A stretch of DNA of 7,187 nt from Firmicutes bacterium UBA2296 (GTDB lineage Bacteria > Bacillota > UBA994): contig DDWC01000020.1 of assembly GCA_002345475.1 (NCBI GenBank), positions 16,560 through 23,746 of the forward strand, given 5' to 3'. The notes beneath the pieces are model-generated. The model searched no databases and had not been told where the DNA came from. It saw nothing but the letters and a program-made list of their open reading frames with translations. A program made the position numbers and the translations under genes. This document shows, in pieces, positions 1-5,248 of this stretch (position 1 is its first letter; the number at the start of each line of letters is the position of its first letter).

Positions 1-267
1 AGTATGATGCTTGGACAGTATACCGACCATTCTAGAGACCTGTACTTGCAGGTCTATCAATTCTTCCATAGCTCCGCCGTGTACTAGGACTTCCATTGCA
101 TCGATCACGCCCTTTGATTGTTCCAGCAATATTGCTAATTCTGCACGTAGCTCTTGTTCCTGTAAGCTCTTGAGCTCTACGCTTTGCATGAGAAGAAATG
201 TAACGACAAGGGCACTGAAAACCAGTAGCACCGCCATAAGACGTGTTTGTAATATTTCCCACTTCAC
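1..267 (-). CDS. Membrane-anchored coiled-coil protein, 3' end cut off by window edge
   Basis: The reading frame starts with GTG at 267-265 and stays open for 89 codons to the left edge. A strong ribosome binding site (GGGAGGT) lies 7 nt upstream. The product starts KWEILQTRLMAVLL after the initiator. It has a short cytoplasmic end, one hydrophobic segment at about residues 10-27, and then a charged Leu/Glu/Gln-rich stretch (about 29-58) that should form an amphipathic helix or coiled coil. The start lies 30 nt after the stop of the preceding reading frame, so the two are probably co-transcribed. I do not recognise a family. By layout it could be a small membrane partner of the secreted protein encoded upstream. 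The carboxyl end is outside the window. Confidence 0.72.
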   Translation of the reverse strand, partial: MKWEILQTRLMAVLLVFSALVVTFLLMQSVELKSLQEQELRAELAILLEQSKGVIDAMEVLVHGGAMEELIDLQVQVSRMVGILSKHHT

Positions 268-297
268 CAGATCGACCTCCCTGCAAGTATCACAATG

Positions 298-792
298 CTA
301 GTACCAAGAACTAATGTTTGAAAGCCACGCCTGATTTGAGAGCTTCAGAACTGTAGTGAATTGCGGAGTAAACGAAATCGTACCAGCCCCAACGCTGATA
401 TCGAAGAAAGCGGTTATTTGAGCATGTGCATATTGCCCAAATATTGTGAAGTTTCCTGGGGTGACGGCGTAGTCATGATTACCTATTCTAGCCCATATTC
501 GCCCATATGTATCGTGGGGATCTCTTCCAAGGATATCGAACTTTGCGTGAATACCGCCCAGGGTCCACTCAGGATTGATTAGCATCGCTGATTGGGCACT
601 GCCATCATAATAGCCCCCCTTAGCAACATAGTTCGTGTATCCAAGAGGGCCTGCTGTATGTGACAACGCCAAACCATCGGTAAGCGACCAAATTCTCGTG
701 CCATTGCCCCATGAGAAGTTAAAACCGATTGTCTTGTAAATCAGTCCGTTAGATGGGCTTGAAGAGTCGTAGACGTCTACGCTCGTTGTCAA
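298..792 (-). CDS. C-terminal half of a secreted beta-rich protein, separated from its N-terminal half by an in-frame TGA
   Basis: This open frame of about 164 codons follows the TGA that ends the 1332-796 gene and is in the same frame, with no base gained or lost. A start could only be TTG at 792, which has no ribosome binding site before it. The product has no signal peptide. It has alternating polar and aromatic residues (for example GFNFSWGNGTRIWSLTDG, and later FTIFGQYAHAQI). From memory, that pattern is usual in the C-terminal beta-sheet domain of secreted proteins of unknown function in Bacillota, often after an 'F-x-W-..-TD' stretch. I infer it is the second half of a protein of about 344 aa whose reading is interrupted by TGA. 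It may be untranslated pseudogene sequence, or reached by readthrough. It stops with TAG at 300-298. Confidence 0.6.
   Translation of the reverse strand: MTTSVDVYDSSSPSNGLIYKTIGFNFSWGNGTRIWSLTDGLALSHTAGPLGYTNYVAKGGYYDGSAQSAMLINPEWTLGGIHAKFDILGRDPHDTYGRIWARIGNHDYAVTPGNFTIFGQYAHAQITAFFDISVGAGTISFTPQFTTVLKLSNQAWLSNISSWY
764..784 (-). other. Hairpin just after the in-frame TGA
   Basis: The minus strand contains a perfect 14-bp palindrome, CGTAGACGTCTACG (781-768). In RNA it can fold as CGUAG/CUACG with an ACGU loop. The stem extends by GAG/CUC across one bulged A. The stem starts 11 nt after the TGA at 798-796. Its position is loosely like a bacterial selenocysteine insertion element, but the loop lacks the expected early G unless the closing pair opens. 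It may be chance. Confidence 0.3.
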
Positions 793-795
793 TAT

Positions 796-1332
796 TCAGA
801 AATCTATCGCAGTGTACGTTGTAGATGTGGACCTAAGGGTAAGGCTCGTGCCCATCTCTCCACCTTCACATGACAATACGCCCAGATGGTTCTGCTCTTT
901 GAACCGGAAAAGCATATCTAGGCTCGCAGCGTTCTTCTCTATAAAACCGTGCATGTCGTTATTATATGCCCTTAGTTCCTCCACCGTCAGGGGAACAACC
1001 AGAGTGAGAGAGTCATCGCTTGACTCTGTATTCTCATAGCTAATGTAAAGGTCATGTCTTGATTCTGCGCTCAAAAACTTATAGCCATGCTCCACTATTG
1101 ATACTAGCTCATCTGGCCCTAAGAATTGTAGCATCTCTTCAGGATAGCCTAACTGCCTCAGTAGGCCGCTATGAGTCTTCAGCAAACTCTGTCTTTGTCC
1201 CCGCAGACACTCCGTTAGTTCAGCAGGGGGGTTATCATGAGTGACCTCCTGAGTTCTTGGTGATGCCACTGCAAACATTGGAAATAGCATGAGACAGAGA
1301 AGAAGCACCGCAGGTATGGTTTTCTTCATCAT
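796..1332 (-). CDS. Secreted protein of unknown function (N-terminal half of a split gene)
   Basis: I chose ATG 1332 because GGAAGG lies directly before the tandem ATG ATG at 1332-1327. An in-frame ATG at 1350 has no ribosome binding site. The product is 178 aa. Residues 1-23 form a typical signal peptide: MMKK, a Leu-rich core, and an AVA/SP cleavage site. The mature part contains LLRQLGYPEEMLQFL at about residues 60-75 and a polar region ending STTYTAIDF. The 'Leu-x-x-x-Gly-Tyr-Pro' stretch resembles the N-terminal region of many exported Bacillota proteins of unknown role; this is from memory. The frame ends at TGA 798-796 and continues open on the other side. The annotated product may therefore be truncated, with a lost Trp codon (TGG to TGA) as the simplest cause. 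It lies about 125 nt after the small peptide gene and is probably in the same transcript. Confidence 0.7.
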   Translation of the reverse strand: MMKKTIPAVLLLCLMLFPMFAVASPRTQEVTHDNPPAELTECLRGQRQSLLKTHSGLLRQLGYPEEMLQFLGPDELVSIVEHGYKFLSAESRHDLYISYENTESSDDSLTLVVPLTVEELRAYNNDMHGFIEKNAASLDMLFRFKEQNHLGVLSCEGGEMGTSLTLRSTSTTYTAIDF

Positions 1333-1457
1333 TATCCTTCCTTTCAACATGTTATTAGCTGGGTAGACTCCGGCGAACCCGGGCCTGATGAAGTAGTAGA
1401 CTTAAGGCTTCGGCGGATCCCGTCGAACAAGTAAGACGTCCCTGTAATAACTGACAG

Positions 1458-1535
1458 TCACTGGCCTGTCTCTAGCCAGATCCACTGGTTGGTAGCGCCA
1501 GTGCCAACAGCAGAGTTGCTGTTGGTCCTGAACAT
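1458..1535 (-). CDS. 25-aa Gly/Ser/Asn-rich peptide gene
   Basis: ATG at 1535-1533 follows an ideal ribosome binding site (AGGAGGTG, 1549-1542) with a 6-nt spacer. The frame runs 25 codons to TGA at 1460-1458. The product begins MFRTNSNSAVGTGATNQ and ends WIWLETGQ, so it has a polar flexible front and an aromatic tail. There is no signal peptide. A related sequence, DSNPAGGTGNDKQ, occurs in a broken short gene at 5360-5245 of the other cassette. Both lie between a sigma/anti-sigma pair and a secreted-protein gene, which argues for a real short gene. Possible roles include a leader or coupling peptide, a secreted signal or a small partner of the secreted proteins. None of these is shown by sequence. 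Confidence 0.6.
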   Translation of the reverse strand: MFRTNSNSAVGTGATNQWIWLETGQ

Positions 1536-1541
1536 AATCTA

Positions 1542-1549
1542 CACCTCCT
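1542..1549 (-). promoter_or_regulatory. Strong ribosome binding site of the 25-aa peptide gene
   Basis: AGGAGGTG is almost fully complementary to the 3' end of 16S rRNA and lies 6 nt from ATG 1535. It is one of the strongest such sites in the window and is the main reason to accept so short a gene. Confidence 0.65.
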
Positions 1550-1641
1550 ATTATGCTCCCATGCTATTCCTTCTAATGTTCATTGATGGGTTCAAGTGTC
1601 ACAAGGGCATGATAGTAGCGCGGCGATATCAGGATCTTCCC

Positions 1642-1755
1642 TTATACAAGTCGCATGCCACTTCCATCAGTTCGAAGAGCCCCCGGACCGGTTCTGTGTT
1701 GCATGATTTCATCGTTCACACTCAGTGCCTCTGTAGAACCGCAGGGGGCCGCTAG
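1642..1755 (-). pseudogene. Truncated secreted-peptide gene remnant
   Basis: An open frame without a start codon reads LAAPCGSTEALSVNDEIM and then 19 further residues to TAA at 1644-1642. Its front resembles the end of a signal peptide and the start of a mature secreted protein. It lies immediately after TGA at 1758-1756 and about 11 nt after the conserved ribosome binding site GGGAGGTG (1775-1768). In the other cassette that same site serves a complete secreted-protein gene. I infer that a deletion removed the start and hydrophobic core of a former cargo gene. A 16-codon frame from TTG at about 1759 is also possible but has nothing to recommend it. Confidence 0.35.
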
Positions 1756-1794
1756 TCAAGATAGAAACACCTCCCTTCAATTGCCTTCATGTGT

Positions 1795-1823
1795 AAAGAC
1801 GCTTGAGGGAGGAGGAGTGCAAC
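1795..1823 (-). promoter_or_regulatory. Conserved ECF-like promoter, left copy
   Basis: GTTGCAC (1823-1817) is followed, 15 nt later, by CGTCTTT (1801-1795). The CGTC core is typical of -10 elements read by ECF sigma factors, and a -35 box with GCA or GAAC character is common. The same boxes with the same spacing occur at 5887-5859. The element lies 13 nt beyond the stop of the anti-sigma gene and before the cargo genes, so it probably gives them a transcript separate from the regulatory pair. Recognition by the linked sigma factor is inference. Confidence 0.5.
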
Positions 1824-1836
1824 ACCTTTTCAGAGA

Positions 1837-2586
1837 TTATTTGAGAAATTTCACACCTTCGGCCATTTTAATGACTGTGCCAACGTCCGCCTGTGCTTGA
1901 ATCATGAACATCCGGCCCCTTTGCTCCCAGACGATGGTGACCATATTGTTCTTTAGCACCAGGGTACCGATGTGGCCATTTATACTTATCTCTTCAAAGC
2001 GGTCGGCGTTTTCGGTGTCAACCACCAGGTTACTCGATTCGTCCAGTTCGGTGTAGAGAATAAAGGTCTGAGCAGGGGTGTTTTCAAACACTATTCTCTT
2101 GAAGCCTTCACTGTAGGAGAAGGAGCTTACCTCGTACCCCTCGGGTATATAGGTTGGGACATAGGCATTGATCCAATTAACGATCATGCTGCCGCCCTCA
2201 GTGCTGTCGCCACCCCTGAGCTGAAAGGCTGTGTATTCAGGTCGTATGTCCATCCAGATGTTCAGTACTCTGGTCCTGAAGGCGGAAACGGTGGTCATGG
2301 CGGTGAAGAATACGACAAATATTGCTACTAGAGATATGGCAATGGTGCGCAAAGCAATAAAAGCAATCCGCTTGCGTTCTGTTTGGCGCTGCTTCCTGAG
2401 TTCCATATCTAGCTGCTTACTAAACCTTTTCAGTGCTAGTTCGGAGGGCTTTGAGTCAGAAGAGCCCTTCAGGGATTGCATCTCCTCCAGGAAAGCTTTC
2501 CCCTCGTACTCTGCTGCGTCATGCATGAGCATCTTTAACAAGGCGTCTTCGTATTCCTCCCGGAGCTTATCCCGATTGCTCGCCAT
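1837..2586 (-). CDS. Membrane anti-sigma factor-like protein with DUF4367-like outer domain (left copy)
   Basis: The product is 249 aa. Residues 1-75 are charged and cytoplasmic (SNRDKLREEYEDALLKMLM). A Lys/Arg-rich stretch precedes one transmembrane segment at about 76-102 (IALRTIAISLVAIFVVFF). The outside part has PTYIPEGYEVSSF near 150 and ends with VTIVWEQRGRMFMI and IKMAEGVKFL. These match the general form of DUF4367 domains: 'P-x-Y-x-P-x-G-Y' and a Trp-Glu strand before a final helix. The ATG lies inside the end of the sigma gene (20-nt overlap), with GAGGAG upstream, so translation is probably coupled. The likely role is to hold the linked sigma factor at the membrane until an outside signal arrives. 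This is inferred from order and topology, since no classical zinc anti-sigma motif is visible. Confidence 0.85.
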   Translation of the reverse strand: MASNRDKLREEYEDALLKMLMHDAAEYEGKAFLEEMQSLKGSSDSKPSELALKRFSKQLDMELRKQRQTERKRIAFIALRTIAISLVAIFVVFFTAMTTVSAFRTRVLNIWMDIRPEYTAFQLRGGDSTEGGSMIVNWINAYVPTYIPEGYEVSSFSYSEGFKRIVFENTPAQTFILYTELDESSNLVVDTENADRFEEISINGHIGTLVLKNNMVTIVWEQRGRMFMIQAQADVGTVIKMAEGVKFLK

Positions 2587-3145
2587 GATTCTTCAACTCC
2601 TCGTTAATGAGTTTCTTTGTGCCCCTGCGCGCCCGGGTCAGGTACTGCCTGACGCTGGCCGTAGCTATCCCAAGTATTCCTGCGATTTCAGCGTCCGGCA
2701 TCTCCAGCACATACTTGAAGTAGAGCAGGTCCTTCTGCTTTTCGGGCAGGCGCAGTATGGCTCTCCACAGGTCATCCCGCTCCTCAGAATATCCAACCTT
2801 GTCCTCTAGCGCTTCTGCAGGATCTAACACTGTCCCCGCCAGATCCTCATCCAGGCCAAAGTACATATGCTTTGTCTGCACATCGCGGCGCCGGATGAAG
2901 TCGATACTAGTGCTTCTACTTGTATAGACGACATAGGCTGCTAATCTGCAACAGTCTAAGGTGCGAAGTACAGAAATTTTTCCGATTAGTTTTAGAAAGG
3001 TGTCGTTAATGAGGTCTTCCAGGTGATCGGTATCCCGGATTACCTTATATATGGTGCTTCGCACTAGTTCGTAGTGTCCATTATAGAGGTCCATCATGAA
3101 ATCCCTGTCATCGGGATCTGTTAAAACGGCAGACAGAACGAACAT
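2567..3145 (-). CDS. ECF-like sigma-70 family RNA polymerase sigma factor (left copy)
   Basis: I place the start at ATG 3145, 8 nt after TGAGGTG (3160-3154). The in-frame GTG at 3154 overlaps that binding site and is unlikely. The product is 192 aa. Region 2 is at about residues 25-90 (YELVRSTIYKVIRDTDHLED, then LINDTFLKL), with the run of basic residues IDFIRRRD expected for -10 melting and core binding. Region 4 is at about 130-180 (LPEKQKDLLYFKYVLEM and the helix-turn-helix AEIAGILGIATASVRQYLTR). There are no regions 1 or 3, as in ECF factors. It should direct RNA polymerase to a small set of promoters. The adjacent anti-sigma-like gene and the promoter-like element after it suggest control of the secreted cargo. 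It stops at TAA 2569-2567. Confidence 0.92.
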   Translation of the reverse strand: MFVLSAVLTDPDDRDFMMDLYNGHYELVRSTIYKVIRDTDHLEDLINDTFLKLIGKISVLRTLDCCRLAAYVVYTSRSTSIDFIRRRDVQTKHMYFGLDEDLAGTVLDPAEALEDKVGYSEERDDLWRAILRLPEKQKDLLYFKYVLEMPDAEIAGILGIATASVRQYLTRARRGTKKLINEELKNHGEQSG

Positions 3146-3153
3146 TCGGCTCA

Positions 3154-3187
3154 CACCTCAATTCCATAGGTTATGCTTTATATAACC
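3154..3187 (-). promoter_or_regulatory. Upstream region of the left sigma gene with inverted repeat and TATA-like box
   Basis: The inverted repeat GGTTAT-N7-ATAACC spans 3169-3187 and contains TATAAA (minus strand, 3182-3177), a plausible -10 box. No convincing -35 box lies 16-18 nt upstream, so activation by a regulator is possible. The repeat could be an operator or part of the leader. The ribosome binding site TGAGGTG is at 3160-3154. Confidence 0.3.
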
Positions 3188-3254
3188 TTCGGCCCAAACC
3201 AAGATAATCCTTCCACAGAGGGCATGGCCCGCCTCAGTAACAGGATACAGGCGA

Positions 3255-3288
3255 CAAAAAGGCTCCTGAGGTCATGCCTCAAGAGCCT
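3255..3288 (-). terminator. Rho-independent terminator after the tRNA-like gene
   Basis: On the minus strand the sequence AGGCTC-T-TGAGG, loop CATGA, CCTCA-G-GAGCCT forms a 12-pair stem with one U-G pair and is followed by TTTTT. It lies 17 nt after the CCA end of the tRNA-like gene. It should separate the upstream unit from the left sigma cassette. Confidence 0.88.
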
Positions 3289-3305
3289 ACGTCGAGCTAT
3301 ATAAA

Positions 3306-3405
3306 TGGCGGAGAGAGAGGGATTCGAACCCTCGTCAGGGGTAAACCTGAACACGATTTCCAGTTTTGCATCTACCTTGTGATGGAAGGCCAGGTATCCC
3401 TCTCC
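3306..3405 (-). tRNA. tRNA-Ser(GGA)-like gene with abnormal 5' half (possibly degenerate)
   Basis: The 3' half is canonical: anticodon loop CTGGAAA (anticodon GGA, serine), a long variable arm with TCAGG/CCTGA, T arm GAGGG-TTCGAAT-CCCTC, acceptor strand TCTCTCC, discriminator G and encoded CCA. The 5' acceptor strand GGAGAGG pairs with it over 7 bp, with one G-U. Between these, the D-arm region is wrong. It is about 9 nt too long, lacks the usual GGCCGAG...GGT pattern, and the anticodon stem 5' strand CAAAA pairs poorly with TCGTG (CACGA expected). An alternative D stem, TACCT/AGGTA, with a 14-nt loop can be drawn. It may be a decayed tRNA, an unusual one, or a tRNA 3' end left by an integration event. 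The terminator right after it suggests it is or was transcribed. Confidence 0.5.
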
Positions 3406-3479
3406 TATGTCATTCATTTATGAATCTAATGCCTTAAACAGCGGTCCTCGTCTTATGTGACGGCCTCTATTCCCATCCA

Positions 3480-3520
3480 CTGACGCCCCTTCAGGCGTCA
3501 GGTCGGCGACACGTCGGCGA
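3480..3520. repeat. Hairpin plus 8-bp direct repeat between the 170-aa gene and the tRNA-like gene
   Basis: CTGACGCC and GGCGTCAG form a perfect 8-bp inverted repeat around a 6-nt loop (3480-3501). Next to it GTCGGCGA occurs twice, at 3502-3509 and 3513-3520. No T run follows on either strand, so it is not a standard terminator. It might be a transcript-end structure, a protein-binding site or a recombination site. I see no gene in the rest of 3406-3571. Confidence 0.35.
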
Positions 3521-3571
3521 AGTCATTTTGTTTTGGTTGGCTGGTACACAATAGACAGGGGATGGGCTGGT

Positions 3572-4084
3572 TTACCAGTCAGCAAGAGGATTAGCCCCGC
3601 TGAGAAGCTCCCAGAGCTTCACAGTGTCAATTCCTTGCCCCCATAGCCTATACCTCGTTCCGTTTACTTGAAGGCTTGGGTGAGGAGCAATTGAAATGAT
3701 GGTGGATTTGTTGTCCTCAAAGACTAAAAACAAGACGATAAACGTAGGCCTTTCAAAATCATTCGGGTAGAAGAGCGTGCCTTTCTTCCTTAGTCTTCGC
3801 GTCATCGTTTGCCCGGAGAGCAAGGAAACAACATCATCAATCAGAGCTATGTCCGTGATAACGGTTGCCGGGAGAACGTCCTTGATGCCGCTATGATCTT
3901 TATTCCATTCTGCGCGGACTAAGTTAATATGCAAGATATCATGTGTAAAATGCTCCCCGAAAAGAGCGGCCTGTTCTAGTTTGATCGGACGATAACGTGC
4001 AAACATTAAGGATACAATCAGCAGCAGACCAAACCAGGTAATTTTGCGGCTTCGCATGTAAGCCATTGTTACATAGTGACGCAT
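3572..4084 (-). CDS. Membrane-anchored or secreted protein of unknown function, 170 aa
   Basis: ATG 4084 has GGGGGTG 5 nt upstream. A second in-frame ATG follows at residue 7, but the first has the better site. Residues 15-29 (ITWFGLLLIVSLMFA) are a signal-anchor or uncleaved signal segment after basic residues. The rest is soluble and probably outside the cell. It contains VITDIALIDDVVSLLSG (about 75-91), a basic patch MTRRLRKKG, beta strands IVLFLVFEDN and IISIAPHP, and NGTRYRLWG. The arrangement 'thr-asp, helix with D-x-V-x-x-L-L, then strands and a Y-R-L end' recalls small Bacillota lipoprotein-like proteins of unknown role, but I cannot name the family. It lies 105 nt after the 352-aa gene and may have its own promoter. 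Confidence 0.78.
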   Translation of the reverse strand: MRHYVTMAYMRSRKITWFGLLLIVSLMFARYRPIKLEQAALFGEHFTHDILHINLVRAEWNKDHSGIKDVLPATVITDIALIDDVVSLLSGQTMTRRLRKKGTLFYPNDFERPTFIVLFLVFEDNKSTIISIAPHPSLQVNGTRYRLWGQGIDTVKLWELLSGANPLADW

Positions 4085-4120
4085 TGTACACCCCCAGGCG
4101 TTAAGTATTCAATGTCATAG

Positions 4121-4148
4121 ATTATGAACAGGTCCATACTTGTGACAA
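4121..4148 (-). promoter_or_regulatory. Possible housekeeping promoter of the 170-aa gene
   Basis: TTGTCA (4148-4143) and CATAAT (4126-4121) each match the standard -35 and -10 boxes at 5 of 6 positions, with 16 nt between. The start of transcription would lie about 30 nt before ATG 4084. Confidence 0.42.
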
Positions 4149-4189
4149 CGAGGACAGGCCTGAGATGTGCACTCCAGCTTGTTCAATCG

Positions 4190-5248
4190 TTAGTTAATAG
4201 CATAGTTAGGGTTCATATCTATGTTTACTTCTTCAATGTACATCCAGAAACCATGAAAATCATAGTGCTGCTTAGTTCTGTACCTGAGATATGACCAATT
4301 ATAATAGTTCACGCAGGTACTTGTAATATTAGGCGTGGTATAACTTTCCTGGGCATATATGCCGCCATAGTCTTCCGAAACCTTATACTTTGAAAAAATA
4401 TGGCTTGCATGTACGAGGCGCTCAGCTGAACCCCAAGGATAATAGTTAAATCCCGGCATTTTATTATCGGTGTCTTCAATGCAAATCTCACGGGAATACC
4501 AATTGCCTGCAGAAAAACCTCTGATAAACTCATTCTGAGTATTAAAGTAATAGTTTATGGGAGAGGCCGAGGCGATGACTTTGTCCATGTCCTCCAAAAC
4601 ACTCCAAGTTCCATGAGTTACATGATCGACTACTCGCTTTACAAGGACCTTGAATGAGGCCTGCATAATCTGTGACCATAGTGAAGGACGATCCTGTACA
4701 TTAACTAGATTCGTCTCAAGGGGAACGCTGATCCAATAAAATCTCCAATTATGCCCATATTGGAAACCCCAAGGCTCCGAGACTTGCTCTATAGGGCACC
4801 CGGAGAGAATGTTCACCTCTCTTCGTGGTAATAGAACATTTACATCATGTACAACGTAACCAGCATCAATAGCGCTTTTGGCCCTTCTAAGTGCTGTTCT
4901 GATAATGGGATCATTAATCTGTTGCAAAACATCATGCTTGCTCAACTTCATGACACTCGCTTCCTCTGACACATCCTCTTGAGAGCTGGATTTATGCTTT
5001 TGAGCTTGTATATACAAGGCCAGATAATCTATGTTGTCTTTCTCAACAGAAGAGTACTTTGCTTCATCAATGTATGTGATGTATACGTTAAGTGTGTCGA
5101 TGAGTTCAATGGCCTCCTTTGAAGATATTATTCTGTCTAGAGCTTCGAGTGTATCCCCACCGCCATCTATTATAGCTCCCTGGGCTTGTGAAAATGGCAT
5201 GGCCGTTAATAGCAAAGCCACGCATAGTAGACTGAGAATCCTATTCAT
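4190..5248 (-). CDS. Secreted protein of unknown function, 352 aa
   Basis: ATG 5248 follows GGGAG with a 9-nt gap. Residues 1-25 are a signal peptide (MNRILSLLCVALLLTA, with likely cleavage at AQGA/I). The mature protein starts IIDGGGDTLEALDRII, is helical and acidic up to about residue 135 (with a Ser/Glu-rich linker near 88-98), and then becomes rich in Tyr, Trp and Asn, as in beta-sheet or glycan-binding secreted domains. Three Cys remain in the mature part (in SGCP, EICI and STCV). No catalytic motif that I know is visible. The ATG overlaps the TGA of the broken short peptide frame (ATGA), suggesting the two were translationally coupled. The order after the sigma pair suggests it is cargo of that regulon. 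I do not recognise a family. Confidence 0.85.
   Translation of the reverse strand: MNRILSLLCVALLLTAMPFSQAQGAIIDGGGDTLEALDRIISSKEAIELIDTLNVYITYIDEAKYSSVEKDNIDYLALYIQAQKHKSSSQEDVSEEASVMKLSKHDVLQQINDPIIRTALRRAKSAIDAGYVVHDVNVLLPRREVNILSGCPIEQVSEPWGFQYGHNWRFYWISVPLETNLVNVQDRPSLWSQIMQASFKVLVKRVVDHVTHGTWSVLEDMDKVIASASPINYYFNTQNEFIRGFSAGNWYSREICIEDTDNKMPGFNYYPWGSAERLVHASHIFSKYKVSEDYGGIYAQESYTTPNITSTCVNYYNWSYLRYRTKQHYDFHGFWMYIEEVNIDMNPNYAIN

Larger units (their letters stand above)
1767..3123 (-). repeat. Sigma/anti-sigma cassette, left copy of a diverged duplication
   Basis: This block is collinear with 5831-7187 at a constant offset of 4064 bp. Landmarks that keep the offset are the Met at 3097/7161, the anti-sigma start 2586/6650 and stop 1837/5901, the GTTGCAC box 1823/5887 and the start of the ribosome binding site region 1767/5831. 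The anti-sigma proteins are ungapped and about three quarters identical by hand count. Similarity stops right after the ribosome binding site. Confidence 0.88.

Noticed and set aside
11..301. Plus-strand frame of 96 codons and minus-strand frame 286-32
   Set aside because: Both lie over the minus-strand membrane gene, which has a proper ribosome binding site and protein-like composition. The frames are rich in Ser, Thr, Cys and Arg, as shadows are.
298..1332. General reassignment of TGA as a sense codon
   Set aside because: Other genes use TGG for Trp and end at TGA in places where neighbouring starts fit, for example the 25-aa peptide and the right sigma gene.
1489..1900. Plus-strand frames across the region after the left anti-sigma gene
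   Set aside because: They have no ribosome binding site, cross the conserved promoter element and the peptide gene, and have no recognisable domains.
1972..2809. Plus-strand frames opposite the sigma and anti-sigma genes
   Set aside because: They are antisense to well-supported conserved genes. The matching frame in the other copy is shortened or changed, so it is not selected as protein.
3306..3405. The class II tRNA being a selenocysteine tRNA, which would fit the in-frame TGA
   Set aside because: An eighth acceptor pair can be drawn, but the anticodon loop is CTGGAAA (GGA), not TCA, so it is a serine type.
3178..3417. Minus-strand frame of 79 codons
   Set aside because: It runs through the tRNA-like gene and the terminator, whose structures explain the sequence.
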